Assembly: GCA_029851415.1 (NCBI GenBank)
Contig: CM056742.1
Coordinates: 50,818,954-50,882,953 of the forward strand
Direction: 5' to 3'
Origin: Eretmocerus hayati
Taxonomy: Eukaryota > Arthropoda > Insecta > Hymenoptera > Aphelinidae
DNA: 64,000 nt
In this document: piece by piece, positions 12,119 through 24,275 of the stretch
Layout of the letters: each line of letters opens with the position of its first letter
How positions within the stretch are numbered: the stretch's first letter is position 1
The notes under the pieces: model-generated
Databases searched by the model: none
Told to the model about the DNA's origin: nothing
What the model saw: the letters and a program-made list of their open reading frames with translations, nothing else
Program-made: the position numbers and the translations under genes

Positions 12119-12929
12119 AGTCTGGCAGATGATACGGTTCAACATATAATATATAGGTAGAAAGAGAAAGAGGTGGAGAGCGGGACAGGAGCACGGGCAC
12201 TTCGTTGAGCGCGCAATTAAAAAATATGAGTCTACGTAGCAAAGACGATGACCCCCCCTCTCCCTCCCGTAGTCCAAATGTAGTTCTTTTTATTGAATTT
12301 TTGACTTCCCCCTGTCCGCCTACGTAGTTTATGGATGGCCCCTTATGTGTATATAGTTCCGTACGCCCGGTCGGCGTACGAAATCGTGGAGCATTCATTC
12401 GTACATAGAAAATTGAAATGTATTAACGGTCTCGATTGCAAAATGAACAATTTTTGACAAATTCGAAATTATTATTTGAAATTAAGATTGAAAATCGTAG
12501 ATGAATCATCAATCCACTATTTCTTGGTATTTTGGATTGCATCCGTTGGTTACAGCAAGTTTACACCGCCGAGAACGGCGTAAATATACCACGAGTAACA
12601 CTAATTTCATTCCGATTGAACGCAGCTCCTTGATTTCCTCGTTGATGTACATTAGGGTGGTCCTTATTTCCCAAGTTTCACAGATCCGTTCTCCCCCCCC
12701 CCCCCTCTTGATACCTTCTTTGAGCCGCAAAAACATGGGGAAAATTTTCCCCGAGCCCCTAGATAGAGATTTAATAGTGCCTCAAGGAGCATCTTGCTTC
12801 GAAACTCAAGTAAAAAATAACGCTTTTTGTGATTTTTCTGTCCCTATGTTCGAGCTCTTGGAACTTAGTGTTTCTTCGCGAATGTAAAAGTAGGGATACA
12901 TGTTCCCACGTAAAATTTGATGCTGAATC

Positions 12930-13790
12930 GAATTTCATCGTGACATTTGAACTAGGATGCCACCCAATACTCGTAAATTGCGTTTTCCGACGCGGAAAAC
13001 ATTTTTAGCGCGACTTTTCATCTCATTCGAGTGTCTCAGGCGTCACTTACTCCCTCAAGATAAATCTAAACCACCTATTTTCATGTAAAAAAAGACGTTG
13101 AATTGGAGTCCATCGTTATTTCCTAGGTATAATGTGGCCCAACGTGAGAAAAATGCGTTTTTCCACCGAGAAAGCACCTTAAGCGAGTCTTTCACGCCCG
13201 AATCGAGTGTCTCAGGCGTCACTCACTCTCTCGAGATCAATACGAACGACCTAATTTCATGTAAAAAAAAACACGCTGAATTGGAACTCATCCTTATTTC
13301 CTAGGTATAATGTCGCCTAACGTGAGAAAAATGCATTTTACCATCGAGGAAGTACCTTGAGCGAGTCTTTCACGCCCGAATCGAGTGTCTCAGGCGTCAC
13401 TCACTCTCTCAAGATTAATCTAAACCACCTAATTCCATGTGAAAAAACCCGCTGGATTGGAATCCATTGTATTTACCAGGTATAATGTCACCTAACGTGA
13501 GAAAAATCCGTTTTTCCACTGAGAAAGCACCCTAAGCGCGTCCATCACGCGGGAATCGAGTGTCTCAGGCTTCACTCACTTCCTCGAGATTGATCTTAAT
13601 GGCCTGATCCCATGTAAAGAACCACGTTGAATCGAAATTCATCATCATTTCTCAGTAACAACGATGCCTAACGTGGAACAAATGCGTTTATCCACCCAGA
13701 AAGCATCCTAAGCGCATCTTCCACCCCCGAATTGAGTGTCTTAGGCGTCACCCACTCTCTCGAGACTAATGTGAATTGACCAAAATGTCT
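12930..13790 (+). repeat. Tandem array of about 178-bp units, left arm
   Basis: About five units, each with ATTTCCTAGGTATAATGT, AACGTGAGAAAAATGCGTTT, CACGCCCGAATCGAGTGTCT and TTTCATGTAAAAAA blocks in the same order. Unit boundaries fall near 12935, 13113, 13290, 13467 and 13645. Divergence between units rises toward the centre. Confidence 0.85.
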
Positions 13791-14539
13791 CTTCCGTTTG
13801 ATTCGAGGGTCTCAGCAGTCACTGTCTTGCGTAGGAATGGTCAGAACGTTCCAAATCCATGCCAAATCAGAGTTCGCCATCATTTCTGCCGTGAAATTGG
13901 TCCCTGTAAAGAGACCTAAGAGAGAGTTCCTGCCAAAATCGAGAAACTGTCTCACTTGGCCTCATATGGGATTTTCGGGATTCGTGACAAACTCTCTTCA
14001 CAACCATTCTTAAAGGCGCTCACTGTCGTATGAAGATCTAGGCTGAATCGAATTCGTCAATGGCGTCTTGTTGAAATCACCTCCAATCAGCGCGAGATAA
14101 AAGTATCTCGTACGAAAACGTCTATGCACTCCGGCCGCCTAATCCAGAAAGAGATCAATCGGGCTCGCTCTAACCCAACCCTGACGGGTAAGGTCCCTAT
14201 CTCACGCGAAGATTGTAGCGCCCCTTGCTCGTGCGTTGCGGCCGGTCATCGAACCAAACCTTACACGCTTCGCAATCCTAGCATTTTATGTGAAAATGGG
14301 ATCCTATGGCCGCTCCAGTAGTCCAGGCCGTGCTCCCAGCCTTTTGTCAGCGTCGATTCACGTCGGTCGTTTTGGCAGTTAACGACGAGCAACGTCAGGC
14401 TGTCATGAAATTTTAGTGAGTTGCGAATAAGTAGGTCCCTGGGGAACCGATCGAGATTCTGGAATCACAATGATTCCCTAAATTACTTTCTGGTGTACTT
14501 TCAAGTCTGATTTCATGTCGAATCTGACTATACAAAAGA

Positions 14540-15490
14540 GTAATTAATTTTGACACTCGATCGATATGATCGGATATCGTATTTATCACTCGCGGGAATT
14601 TCAAATTATGAAGATGTAATTTTATCGGTCTTTGCGAGTTAAAGTCAGCAAATTTTGCTGAATTTTTTAGCATCAATCGAGAATGGATTTTTTCCACTCT
14701 CGATCAATGCACCTTTAGAGCCTCGTATGGTTCCGAGGATACATCTAAAGGATTTTGATGGAAAGGAATGAAAAGTAAAGATGAGAAATGAGAAACATGA
14801 TGGAAAATTTTGATTCTACGCTGATATTGTGCGTGTTTCGCCCTTCTCTCATTGCTCGGGCTTTTCAAAGTGGTGGAAGAGCAATGAGAGTTTACCACTG
14901 ACACGCGGCTCAAGTGGCCGAATGTTCGATGGTTTGAACGCCCTTATATACGAAAGTTCATCTTCGTTATGCGCTTGCGAGAAAGGTCAATTTAACCCGC
15001 TATTTCCATTTGATTTCTCAACATTTTTACTTTGGCAGCTCTTCGGCCTTCTGCCGGAGATATATGTAATTAATTTTGACACTCGATCGATATGATCGGA
15101 TATCGTATTTATCATTCGCGGGAATTTCAAATTATGAAGATGTAATTTTATCGGTCTTTGCGAGTTAAAGTTAGCAAATTTTGCTGAATTTTTCAGCATC
15201 AATCGAGAATGGATTTTTTCCACTCTCGATCAATGCACCTTTAGAGCCTCGTATGGTTCCGAGGATGCATCTAAAGGATTTTGATGGAAAGGAATGAAAA
15301 GTAAAGATGAGAAATGAGGAACATGATGAAAAATTTTGATTCTACGCTGATATTGTGCGTGTTTCGCCCTTCTCTCATTGCTCGGGCTTTTTAAAGTGGT
15401 GGAAGAGCAATGAGAGTTTACCACTGACACGCGGCTCAAGTGGCCGAATGTTCGATGGTTTGAACGCCCTTATATACGAAAGTTCATACG
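14540..15490 (+). repeat. 526-bp tandem duplication
   Basis: The sequence from about 14540 (TAATTTTGACACTCGATCGA) repeats at about 15066 with few changes; the second copy ends near 15490. The same module appears at 32150-33054. It holds a small palindrome (TCTCATTGCTCGGGC...AGAGCAATGAGA). No coding function seen. Confidence 0.9.
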
Positions 15491-15984
15491 ATCAGACGAT
15501 CAAAAACCCAGTTACATTTTATACAGCTAAGTTTAACAAGGGATAAAAGACAGTATCCAGATGCAAGTAAGATGACCTTCTGAAAAAGATGAGGATCGAA
15601 GAGGAAAGATCTTCATAAGTTTATGAGTCGAGGATTCGTGTTATGTTGTTAACTTGAGGCACTCGATATCTCCACTCTTGTTTATAAATGCATCTCCCTA
15701 GTCAAAGCGTGATAAAGAGTATCGACTATCCCATCCGAATCAGATATCCTAAATTTTTTTTTCCAATAGATGCCTGAGATGTAAATCCTTTTGACTCATG
15801 ATATCCTTATTTGTGTCGAGTGTCAAAATGTTCTGGTGGAGAATGATGACTGAGTTCTTTAAGAATCACAATGGTTCGTAGGGACTTTGAGCTGTCTCTC
15901 AAATTGACTTGGTTGATTCCAGACTTTTTATGAATTTTACCCAGGAATTCGTCATCTTTCGAGGATTTCGGTGCATTCTGGAGG

Positions 15985-16790
15985 AAAAACGGATTTTTTC
16001 ACGTTAAGCGTCGTTGTACCCGAAAAATAACGATGAATTTTGATTCAGCGTAGATTTTTCCATAAAATCAGGTCGTTTAGATCAATCTCGAGAGAGTGAG
16101 TGACGCCTGAGACACTCGATTCCCGCGTAAAAGATGAGCTTAGGGTGCTTCCTTGCTAGAAAAACACATTTTTCTCACATTAGGCGACATTATACCTGGT
16201 AATTGGAGATGGATTCCAATGCAGCGTGTTTTTTTACATGAAATTAGGTCGTTCGTATTGATCCCGAGAGAGTGAGTGACGCCCGAGACACTCGATTCGG
16301 GCGTGGAAGACTCGCTTAAGGTACTTTCTCGGTGGAAAAACGCATTTTTCTCACGTTAGGCGACATTATACCCAAGAAATACGGATGAATTCTAATTCAG
16401 CGTGTTTTTTACATGAAATTAGGTCATTCGTATCGATCTCGAGAGAGTGAGTGACGCCTGAGACACTCGATTCGGGCGTGAAAGACTCGCTTTAGGTGCT
16501 TTCTCGGTGGAAAAACGCATTTTTCTCACGTTGGGCCACATTATACCTAGGAAATAACGATGGATTGCAATTCAGCGTCTCTTTCTACATGGAAATAGGT
16601 TGTTTAGATTAATCTTGAGGGAGTAAGTGACGCCTAAGACACTCGAATGAGATGAAAAAGTCGCGCTAAAAATGTTTTCCGCGTCGGAAAACGCAATTTA
16701 CGAGTATTGGGTGGCATCCTAGTTCAAATGTCACGATGAACTTCGATTCAGCATCAAATTTTACGTGGGAACATGTATCCCCACTTTTAC
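15985..16790 (-). repeat. Tandem array of about 178-bp units, right arm
   Basis: Inverted counterpart of the left-arm array, with the same blocks as reverse complements (GAGAGAGTGAGTGACGCC recurs). About five units. Confidence 0.85.
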
Positions 16791-17023
16791 ATTTGCGAAG
16801 AAACACTAAGTTTCAAGAGCTCGAACATAGGGACAGAAAAATCACAAAAAGCGTTATTTTTTACTTGAGTTTTAAAGCAAGATGCTCTTTGAGGCACTAT
16901 TGAATCACTCTCTAGGGGCTCGGGGAAAATTTTCCCCATGTTTTTTCGGCTCAAAGAAGGTATCCAGAGGGGGGGGGAAAGGATCTGTGAAACTTGGGAA
17001 ATAAGGACCACCCTAATGTACAT

Positions 17024-19940
17024 GGACCTGCAATAGGTCGATTTCTTCGTTTTTGCGCGAGTAACACAATGAGTTTATCGGGGAGTTCCTCTAGAATACT
17101 CTAAAAAGTGTATCAGCCTAAGAACAGGACTAATGATTTTTCATCGAAATGCAGTGACAGACCGTCCCATGCGTTTCACGGCTGAGTACATCAATGTACA
17201 TCTCCCTGGAAGAAAAAAATCATAACTTTGGATTATAAGAAATATGACTGCAAAGTTACAGAAGCTGCTGGGGTACGCTAAAACCATGAGAGCTTAACGA
17301 ATTTTGAGAAGTGGGCCGAGTGACACGTCATTCTGTCGATTTTCGATTATTTTCTCGCACTTGAGCAGCCTAGTATCTATCCACATCCACCAATCCACTT
17401 CGAATTTAGTGTCCACTTTTAGGACATCCAAACAAAGAAAAATTGATTGGTTAGGCCTCATTACACGTGACACAGCCCAAATGATGGTGGAGTGACAGCA
17501 AAAGTCAAAAGTTTCTGGGATTTCCTCATATATGATACGAGCAATATCCAAAATTGGGCATTGTCGACGATCCCCAATAGAGCCGGGCATTGTCGACAAT
17601 GACCAAAAGGGCTCGGGGCACCATCGAATCAAGTAGTTCAAGCTCAGGAATTCAAGTTCGAGTTGACTCGTATTTTTTATGTTATCCAGTGGATTGTAAA
17701 CGGCGCAAATCAAATTGGCTCTGATAAGGGGACTGATTTCGCATGATTCAATATTCATCATTGATGGAGGTAAGAGTGCCTAGAATGCCCCCACTTCTTT
17801 TGTTCTGCTCCAAATCATGGCTCATCTCGATTTTTCTCAATGTTCTTCAGGACGTTCCATAGCTCCCTAATCTCTCTTTCTCAATTCTCGCAGAAGGTAA
17901 TTTTTTGCTACTTCTTGACAGTGCGTTCCTAATATGCCCCCGCGTGTATCAGAGTCCCATTTCTATGTGATTATACGATTTTCCCGTAGAATTGCAATAT
18001 GTTGGCTCCTGGACCTCCAAATGAGACGCACCTCACTTCATTTTGTAGCTCTTGTCGACTTTCTGTGAATTTCATGGATTGAAATAATGGATTTTGATGG
18101 AACGAAGTACGGGTTCGATTAAGACCACGGGGCAAATTAGGCACTTTGCGGTCTTTTCAGCAAGATGAGCTTGAATTCGGCTAGCAATCAATTTTTGCAT
18201 CCGGCACTCCGTACTTTTCTTTTCCTCAGTGTATGGTATCTTCATTGATGAAATAGATTACTAGAGATCATGCAATACTTCATACTGGGAAAGTTGGATC
18301 TATTGTTCGAGTTTGGAAAATTCTGAATTCCATCTGTAGAGCTTTGGAAAATCACTCCAAAATTAGTGAATCCGTTCACAAGAACTGTCAACTTAAGAAA
18401 CTTAGGCTTGGAAATTTATGAAAACTCTGAGCTTGCATTGGATGCACTACATCGCTGATGAATTTCTCAGATGCGAGGAATCAGTGTACAACTTTACTAA
18501 GAGTTAACGTACTTCTCATCAAGGATTTAGATGCAAAGATTGCAATTATGCAGCGCTGCAAATTTGAGAAAAGTAAATGCATTTTCCAAGTTTCGTTCCC
18601 TGAAAAGTTTGGTAAATTCATTGTCAAAAACTTCAAACTTGTAAACTTTTATCAACACTGTGCACTCAATCATTCATGAAAACTTTCAGCTCACATTTGA
18701 TGAGCAATGTATTCAACTTGAGATTCCGAACTGAGTTGTTTTGCAAGGTATTCCTGAGATTCCAGATGCACGGAGTCAATGTGTAACTCCAACTGCATGT
18801 TGGCGTGTCTGGTAATGATAGTTAAGACTCTTGCATTGAATGTGTTCATGTTGAACTCATGCTCCTGAATGGTCAGGGATAGTTCCTACAAGATCTCAGA
18901 CACAGTATCGAATCCTTTAGCTGAACAACCAATGACATATCCACACTGTAACTCAGAAAAGGATTTGAATCCGTACATTTAAATTTCTGGGCATTAATTG
19001 TTGTGATAACAGATAGTTGAAGAAGACAAATCTAAACCGAGTAATTGAAATCTCATACTGTAGCTTGTTGGGTGGGAACTGGAAGTACACATCTGACTAT
19101 TCGGATGATATACTCAATACATTGTCGAGGAAGTACCATTGGCTGTTATTGACTACTTGAATCCAAGGGTTAGATATATGTCGTTCCGAAGTAACACGAA
19201 ATTATATCAGGAGAAAACATCTCACTACACTTCTAAATAACTTCAATCAACCAGCACCACTCACCACAACCACTCATGCACACATTTTGTAAGATAAGGC
19301 TATGGTACCAGCTGATAAGGGTAGATGAGTGACTCAGGCATCTAGACAAGATTCCATTCATTGCGTGTGCAAAGAGCAGTAGACAACTATTGAAACAGAA
19401 CAGCAAATCGGTCTTGAAAAATTACACTCCGCGCTAAGTTAACTCCTGCTCAAAAACATTATCATTGAATACATTTAGCTGATGCCGGGCCGCGCTTGGC
19501 CACGTTCGACGCTCGGCCCGGCTGCTTTGATTTGCTTGTCTGCCCTCGCTTACACACGTATTTACGGCCTTCAGACGGCGAAACACGGCATTTACGCGGC
19601 AGCTTACTTACGCGCCGTAAGAATCACACGGATTTCGATGTTCGCATCGAGCAACATTTTTCTCCGGGGCCAAGGTCCCCACCGACGGTGAAGGTTTCAT
19701 CTTCAAAAACGCGCAAGCCATTTTGAATTGGTCCTCAACGTCCATTTTCTCATATTCGAGATCATATTTCAACGTAACAAACATGAAAAAGATGAGTGTC
19801 ACAATGTGCGGGAGCGTACATTCGAGGAGTAGCATAGGGGCATATCAGGCATACTTACCTCATAGTAATTTACTGACACAAACATCGTATGAGCGCTGGT
19901 GTTTCACATCACGAAGTTATCTCGCGCATTGATCATTCGA
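17024..19940. other. Intronic sequence, nothing recognised
   Basis: Includes an open frame of 155 codons on the - strand (17294-17761) without recognisable motifs. The block 19470-19650 is locally GC-rich. No structure stands out otherwise. Confidence 0.4.
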
Positions 19941-19949
19941 CTTCAAATT

Positions 19950-21043
19950 TCGACAACTGAGTCGCACGTGAAAGGAGACGACTATTGGTATTCCACCATG
20001 ACCACTGACTGGCTTCCCATCAATGCAGGAGTTCCATAGGGGAGCGTACTAGGACCTTTGCTATTTCTCATATTTATCAATGATCTCCCCAAAGCTCTCC
20101 GGCACACCTTCCATATGATATATGCTGACAAAGTTGGTTGACAGAGTTGGTTGACAAACTTGCTCTGATCAATCAAGACGCTAATGCTGATGCTGCGTGG
20201 GCTACAAGTAACGGTCCTAAGCTCAACCCAGCCAAAACCACTGTTATGATACTAGGAAGTGAATAATATATCTCCATGATTAACTTTAACCAAATTCCAA
20301 GTCTCAATGTTATGGGCACGTCAATTCCCCTTTCAAACAGTATGAAAGCTTCAGGACTCCATATAACACCAAGTCTAGACTGGAATCTTCAAGTAAGAGA
20401 GATATCGAAAAGAATTCACGGCTCCTTTTACTCACTTCGTGCCTTGCGGCACTCACTGTCACGTGAACTGCGAAAACACCTTGTCCAGAGTCTGGTACTG
20501 CCAATTTTTGATTATGCTGCACCCCTACTCACTGGACTGACAAAAAGTCAAATTCTGAAACTACAGCGTCTTCAAAATGCCTGCGTTCGATTTGTCTACG
20601 GTAATATACCGTGGCGATTGCATGTCACCCCGTACAGAATTGCTCTTGGATGGCTCTCTGCTCAAAGTCGCGGGGAGTACTTACTGGGCCCATCAGCCTT
20701 CTCAGTCATTGATCATGGCTTGCCTGAATACCTTCGCCACAGATTTTGCCTCACGGCTGATGTGACATCACTGAGACAATTCAGTGGAAATGAGAAAGCT
20801 ACTCTATCCTACCGTGCTCCACGAACTGAGGCTTTGAATCAATCGTTCACGTTGACATCATCTAAGCCCATGAACAAATTACCCTACACCGATTTTGAAG
20901 ATTCCACTCATGAACAATTCAAAGGGAAGCTTTTTAGCCATCTCATGTCACGGGACTGTGACGACTGGCTCAATCGTGCGAAGCATGAACATTTAGAAAT
21001 AGTCCCACCTGCTATTGCCCACCTCCTCTCTTTCTCACCATGA
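19950..21043 (+). pseudogene. Non-LTR (LINE) reverse transcriptase relic, copy A
   Basis: A 3' portion of a non-LTR retrotransposon polymerase. The finger/palm motif GVP*GSVLGPLLFLIFINDL is readable at about 20028-20087, with an in-frame TAG (20037) in place of the usual Gln codon. The catalytic box reads YAD at 20121-20129 and is then broken by a frameshift beside a small duplication (AGTTGGTTGACA twice). From 20276 a 255-codon frame encodes the thumb/C-terminal part (LFDYAAPLL-like block, ACVRFVYGN, HVTPYRIALGWLSAQ). It resembles copy B at 27359-28313 (YRIALGWL and HRIALGWL). In live elements this enzyme copies element RNA at the target site. Clade (Jockey, R1 or LOA-like) is not resolved. 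Confidence 0.8.
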
Positions 21044-21146
21044 AAGCAAAAGCAAGATGATAATACTGGCACTCGCACTCATGGGTATCTCTTCCACCTA
21101 GATGAAATGTCATAAACCATATGAATTCTGTGATAATGCATAGAAT

Positions 21147-22735
21147 CTACATCATGTTGTTTGATAAGTGAACATTCGTCACATGCAACATTTCATGTCC
21201 AATACTTGAGCAAATCCTATGTGAAACGGGACACGGCGGAATCCCTTCTTGTGTATCATCTTCATCAGATTCTTCGAAAGCCTCTTGATTCTGACGAATT
21301 TGATCGACGATGTCAGACTCAGATGGTATAGCCGCGACAGTCAGCTGATCATCAATACCAACATAATCATCGATGCCGAGTATGTTTACATCCATAGCAT
21401 TTGAAGTAATCCAGCTTGACAGAGGCTCTTCAAATTCCTCGGCGATAATATCTTCATCAACTGCTTGAATTATGATTATGAGGATAAGTAACAACTTTGA
21501 CGATGAATCCAGTGGAAGAATAATGTATCTCATACCTTCGAAGCTTATCCTTGCTTTTTTGAAGCAGTTGCGAATTGTTTCCGTTGTGACAGCATTCCAA
21601 GCCTCGGCCATGAACAATACGGCTTGGAGTAAAGAAATTTTCTTATCAAAAATGCCTTTTTCGCGATTATCGATGAATTTTAAGACTAATCTCCTATAGT
21701 GAGATTTGAAGCTCCTTATGACTCCTTGATCCATGGGTTGCAAAACTGAAGTAACTTGTGGCGGGAAAAGAATTAATTCAATATTAGTCAAGTTTTCAAT
21801 TCGGCAATGAGCAGGACAGTTATCCACCAGAACTAAGATCTTTCGTTTTTGTTTTCTGAGCTCTGCATCCCACTTTCGCATTTCTGCTATGAAGATAGGT
21901 GAAGTCATCCACGCTGTTTTATTGGCATCATAATCTACAGGGAGTTTCTTCATATTCTTGAAACATCTGGGATTATTAGATTTGCCGATGACAAACAATT
22001 TCCTCTTCTCTGTGCCAGTTAGGTTTGCCTCAACCAAAACTGTCACTCGATCTTTCGGAAGCTTACCGCCGACACATTTCTCACCCGCAACATGTAACGT
22101 TTTATCGGGCATAAGATTATAAAACAGAGCACACTCGTCCAGATTCCACACATCTTCTCCTTTATATCTTTCCCTAAGCTCGTTCCACTCGCAGTTTATC
22201 CACTCATCAACAGTTGAAAAATCTACACTATTAGCTTCACCTGCAACTTTAGCGAGAACAATTCTATGTCTAGCCTTGAAACGATCAATCCAGGCAGGAG
22301 TACAACAGAAGAAGTAAATCTTCAGTTCAGAGGCAAACTTTTCAGCTTGTAACTTCAGAATTGGACCATTGATCGGGATGTTTTGATCTCTCTGTAGTTT
22401 AAACCACTTGAACAAAGCGGCATCTATTTCTGGATCATCACATGTTCGTTTTTTTTCACTCTTTGGCCGCCTCTTTCAAAAATCTGCAAAATTTGCTGCT
22501 TGTTCTCTAATATTGTTGAGATCGTTGAACTGCTCACGCCGTAGGCATTACACAATTCAACATTTTTCCGTCCCTGCTCCAATGCTCCAATTATTTCAAC
22601 TTTCTCTTTTATCGTAAAAGCTTTCCGTTTATTAGTGCTCATGTTGCTCGTGTCGAGTGTACTGGTTCTAATATGATGTTGCATGTTTACAGCTAGTGAC
22701 AAGCTCTCAAATTTACCATCGCGTAGTGTTGACAT
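21147..22735 (-). pseudogene. Tigger/pogo transposase, frameshifted
   Basis: Upstream frame (22735-22424) carries a CENP-B/psq-type helix-turn-helix: KRKAFTIKEKVEIIGALEQG then GVSSSTISTIL. The second frame (22415-21147, 422 codons) holds the second DNA-binding half (FASEL...TPAWIDRFKARH) and a DDE domain: WNLDECALFYN, VLVDNCPAH, and LQPMDQGVIRSFK, giving D, D, D as in Tigger. The two frames are offset at an A8 run (- strand; near 22449-22456), so the gene is broken by an indel there. A 72-nt segment (21466-21537, read on the - strand GTATGAGATA...TTCAAG) interrupts the C-terminal domain in frame and has GT and AG ends, so it may be an intron. The C-terminus is acidic, as in the family. The live enzyme would cut and reinsert element DNA at TA. 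Confidence 0.85.
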
Positions 22736-22939
22736 CGTATTTGCTCGCTATAGCAGAGGTCCAAATCTAAATTTTGGCAGAATTTTCGCTCGCTATAGCC
22801 GAGGTCTCGTTATAACCGAGGTCGTTATAACCGAGGCTGTTTCCATTTACTTAGTACAGAAACCAACCAAATTTTTAAAATTTGCTCGTTATAACCGAGT
22901 TCTCGTTATAACCGAGCTCGTTATAACCAAGTTCTACTG
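21147..22939 (-). mobile_element. Tigger/pogo DNA transposon, truncated at one end
   Basis: The 5' end (at 22939, next to TA at 22940-22941) reads inward CAGTAGAACTTGGTTATAAC, a Tigger-type terminus. The region 22740-22940 repeats TCGTTATAACCGAG-like palindromic motifs. The opposite terminus is not found beyond the transposase 3' end near 21147, so that side is truncated or unrecognisable. The gene inside is described separately. Confidence 0.82.
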
Positions 22940-22941
22940 TA

Positions 22942-24275
22942 TATGGATTCCATTCTGTAAACTTTTTTCGCAGCTATTTTTGCTGCCGAATTTCAAACTC
23001 GTGAGAGTAGGCGAATCACGATGCTGAAGTCCGTATATTTTGCCCGATAGATGGCGTTTTGGTCGTACTGCATGTGCGATGGGAGATTATGAACCATTTT
23101 TTTGCCTCATAGTATTTCAACCTCACATTTCCGACCCAAACGAGATATGGCAACTGAAACACCATGATATTTCCCATCGAATAAGTTGTTCCACACCCGG
23201 GGATTCATTCTATATCTCCAGAAAATCGTAGTTCTTTGGCTCGGTGAGCAAGTTATAGTGCTCGGTGCTCTCACTAGTTCAAGATTTTTGCGAGCTAAAT
23301 TCAAAATTTTCGGGCGTGGGAGGGATCATTCGACAGGAAATTCCAATCCCCAGATGACCTAGTATCTGATTTTGGCCAAAACTGTTTTGTTATTGAGGAA
23401 TAAATCGGAATAGTCGCGGACGCGCTCTGTTCCACCAAAAAATTGCCTTCAAGCTTCTCTCGATTCCTAATGAATGAAATGCCATGAAACTTAGCATGGT
23501 ATCGTGGTATAAGATTCCACAGGTGGCCTAGTATCTGAATAACACATTCAGTACCAATAAAAGCGTATAAACAATAACACCGCTCTCAGAATCATTGGAT
23601 GTAGCTGCAACCTCAAAGTACGACGGTGCGTGTCTGGTTACGGTTTTGCGGGCACCCCGGACTTGCCTTAACGTCCAAAAACGTTTTTCCAAAGATTGAT
23701 CGAGTGAGTGTGATTTGGATCCCTTTTCAGGTTATAATTCAATTTTTAGCTTTCAACATTTCATTATAAAATCCGAAACGTGGCCGTAAGGCTGTTTTGT
23801 GAGGAATTGCCCATTAGCAAATCAATTATGAATAACCCAATCATTGTTCCAAAAATATTATGATTTCCAAATTCGCGAGCTACTTAGACCTTAAACTCTA
23901 ATTTGATGCGGTTTAGGCCACGTCTTATTTTCATACTCATTATAAGATCGTGGATTTCAGGCACCCTGTGCAGTCCGAGACTTCACTTTATTCAAAAATC
24001 GAGGGAAACTGAATGGGAGTGCACGAGAGTCTGATCCTATACAGTTGATTATAACTCTGCGTAATCTGCGTTCAACTTGCACTTATTCATGGAGTTGTAA
24101 AATTTATTCGATTTGGATTGTTCGAAACGCTCGAGTCTCTCTTTCTTTCTGCAAGTCTAAGTGAGATAGATCTCGGGGTTTCAAACGTTGAGAATGGTCT
24201 CATTAAACAAGCCTACGATTACTTGGAACGTTGAACTCCAAATCTACAAAACAAGTTTGTGTCCATAGTTTATAG
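22942..24275. other. Intronic sequence, nothing recognised
   Basis: No motif, repeat or coding sequence stands out on either strand. Confidence 0.4.

Larger units (their letters stand above)
10175..12342. mobile_element. PIF/Harbinger-like non-autonomous element
   Basis: Terminal inverted repeats GGGGCCATCCATAAACTACG at the left and its complement at the right, flanked on both sides by TTA (10172-10174 and 12343-12345). A 3-bp TTA/TWA duplication and GG-starting ends fit the PIF/Harbinger superfamily. Poly-C-rich subterminal blocks (10219-10245, 12251-12266) are present in both ends. No transposase is found; the interior is occupied by a nested foldback and other DNA. Confidence 0.65.
12653..17015. 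mobile_element. Large Foldback element, hAT-like target duplication
   Basis: Ends TAGGGTGGTCCTTATTTCCC and its inverse complement, flanked by a perfect 8-bp duplication ATGTACAT (12645-12652, 17016-17023). Each arm exceeds 1 kb and contains about five tandem units of roughly 178 bp, an architecture like Drosophila FB elements. The 8-bp duplication with T at position 2 and A at position 7 matches the hAT pattern nTnnnnAn. The centre carries a 526-bp tandem duplication. No transposase. Confidence 0.82.

Noticed and set aside
12009..12398. Open frames through the CA repeat
   Set aside because: Cys-Val repeats are only the microsatellite translated.
12930..13790. Tandem units considered as a CRISPR array
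   Set aside because: Units are whole 178-bp repeats without unique spacers, and are mirrored in the other arm of a foldback in a eukaryote.
17294..17761. 155-codon open frame on the - strand
   Set aside because: No recognisable domain; region shares a short string with 8508, so probably repeat-derived.
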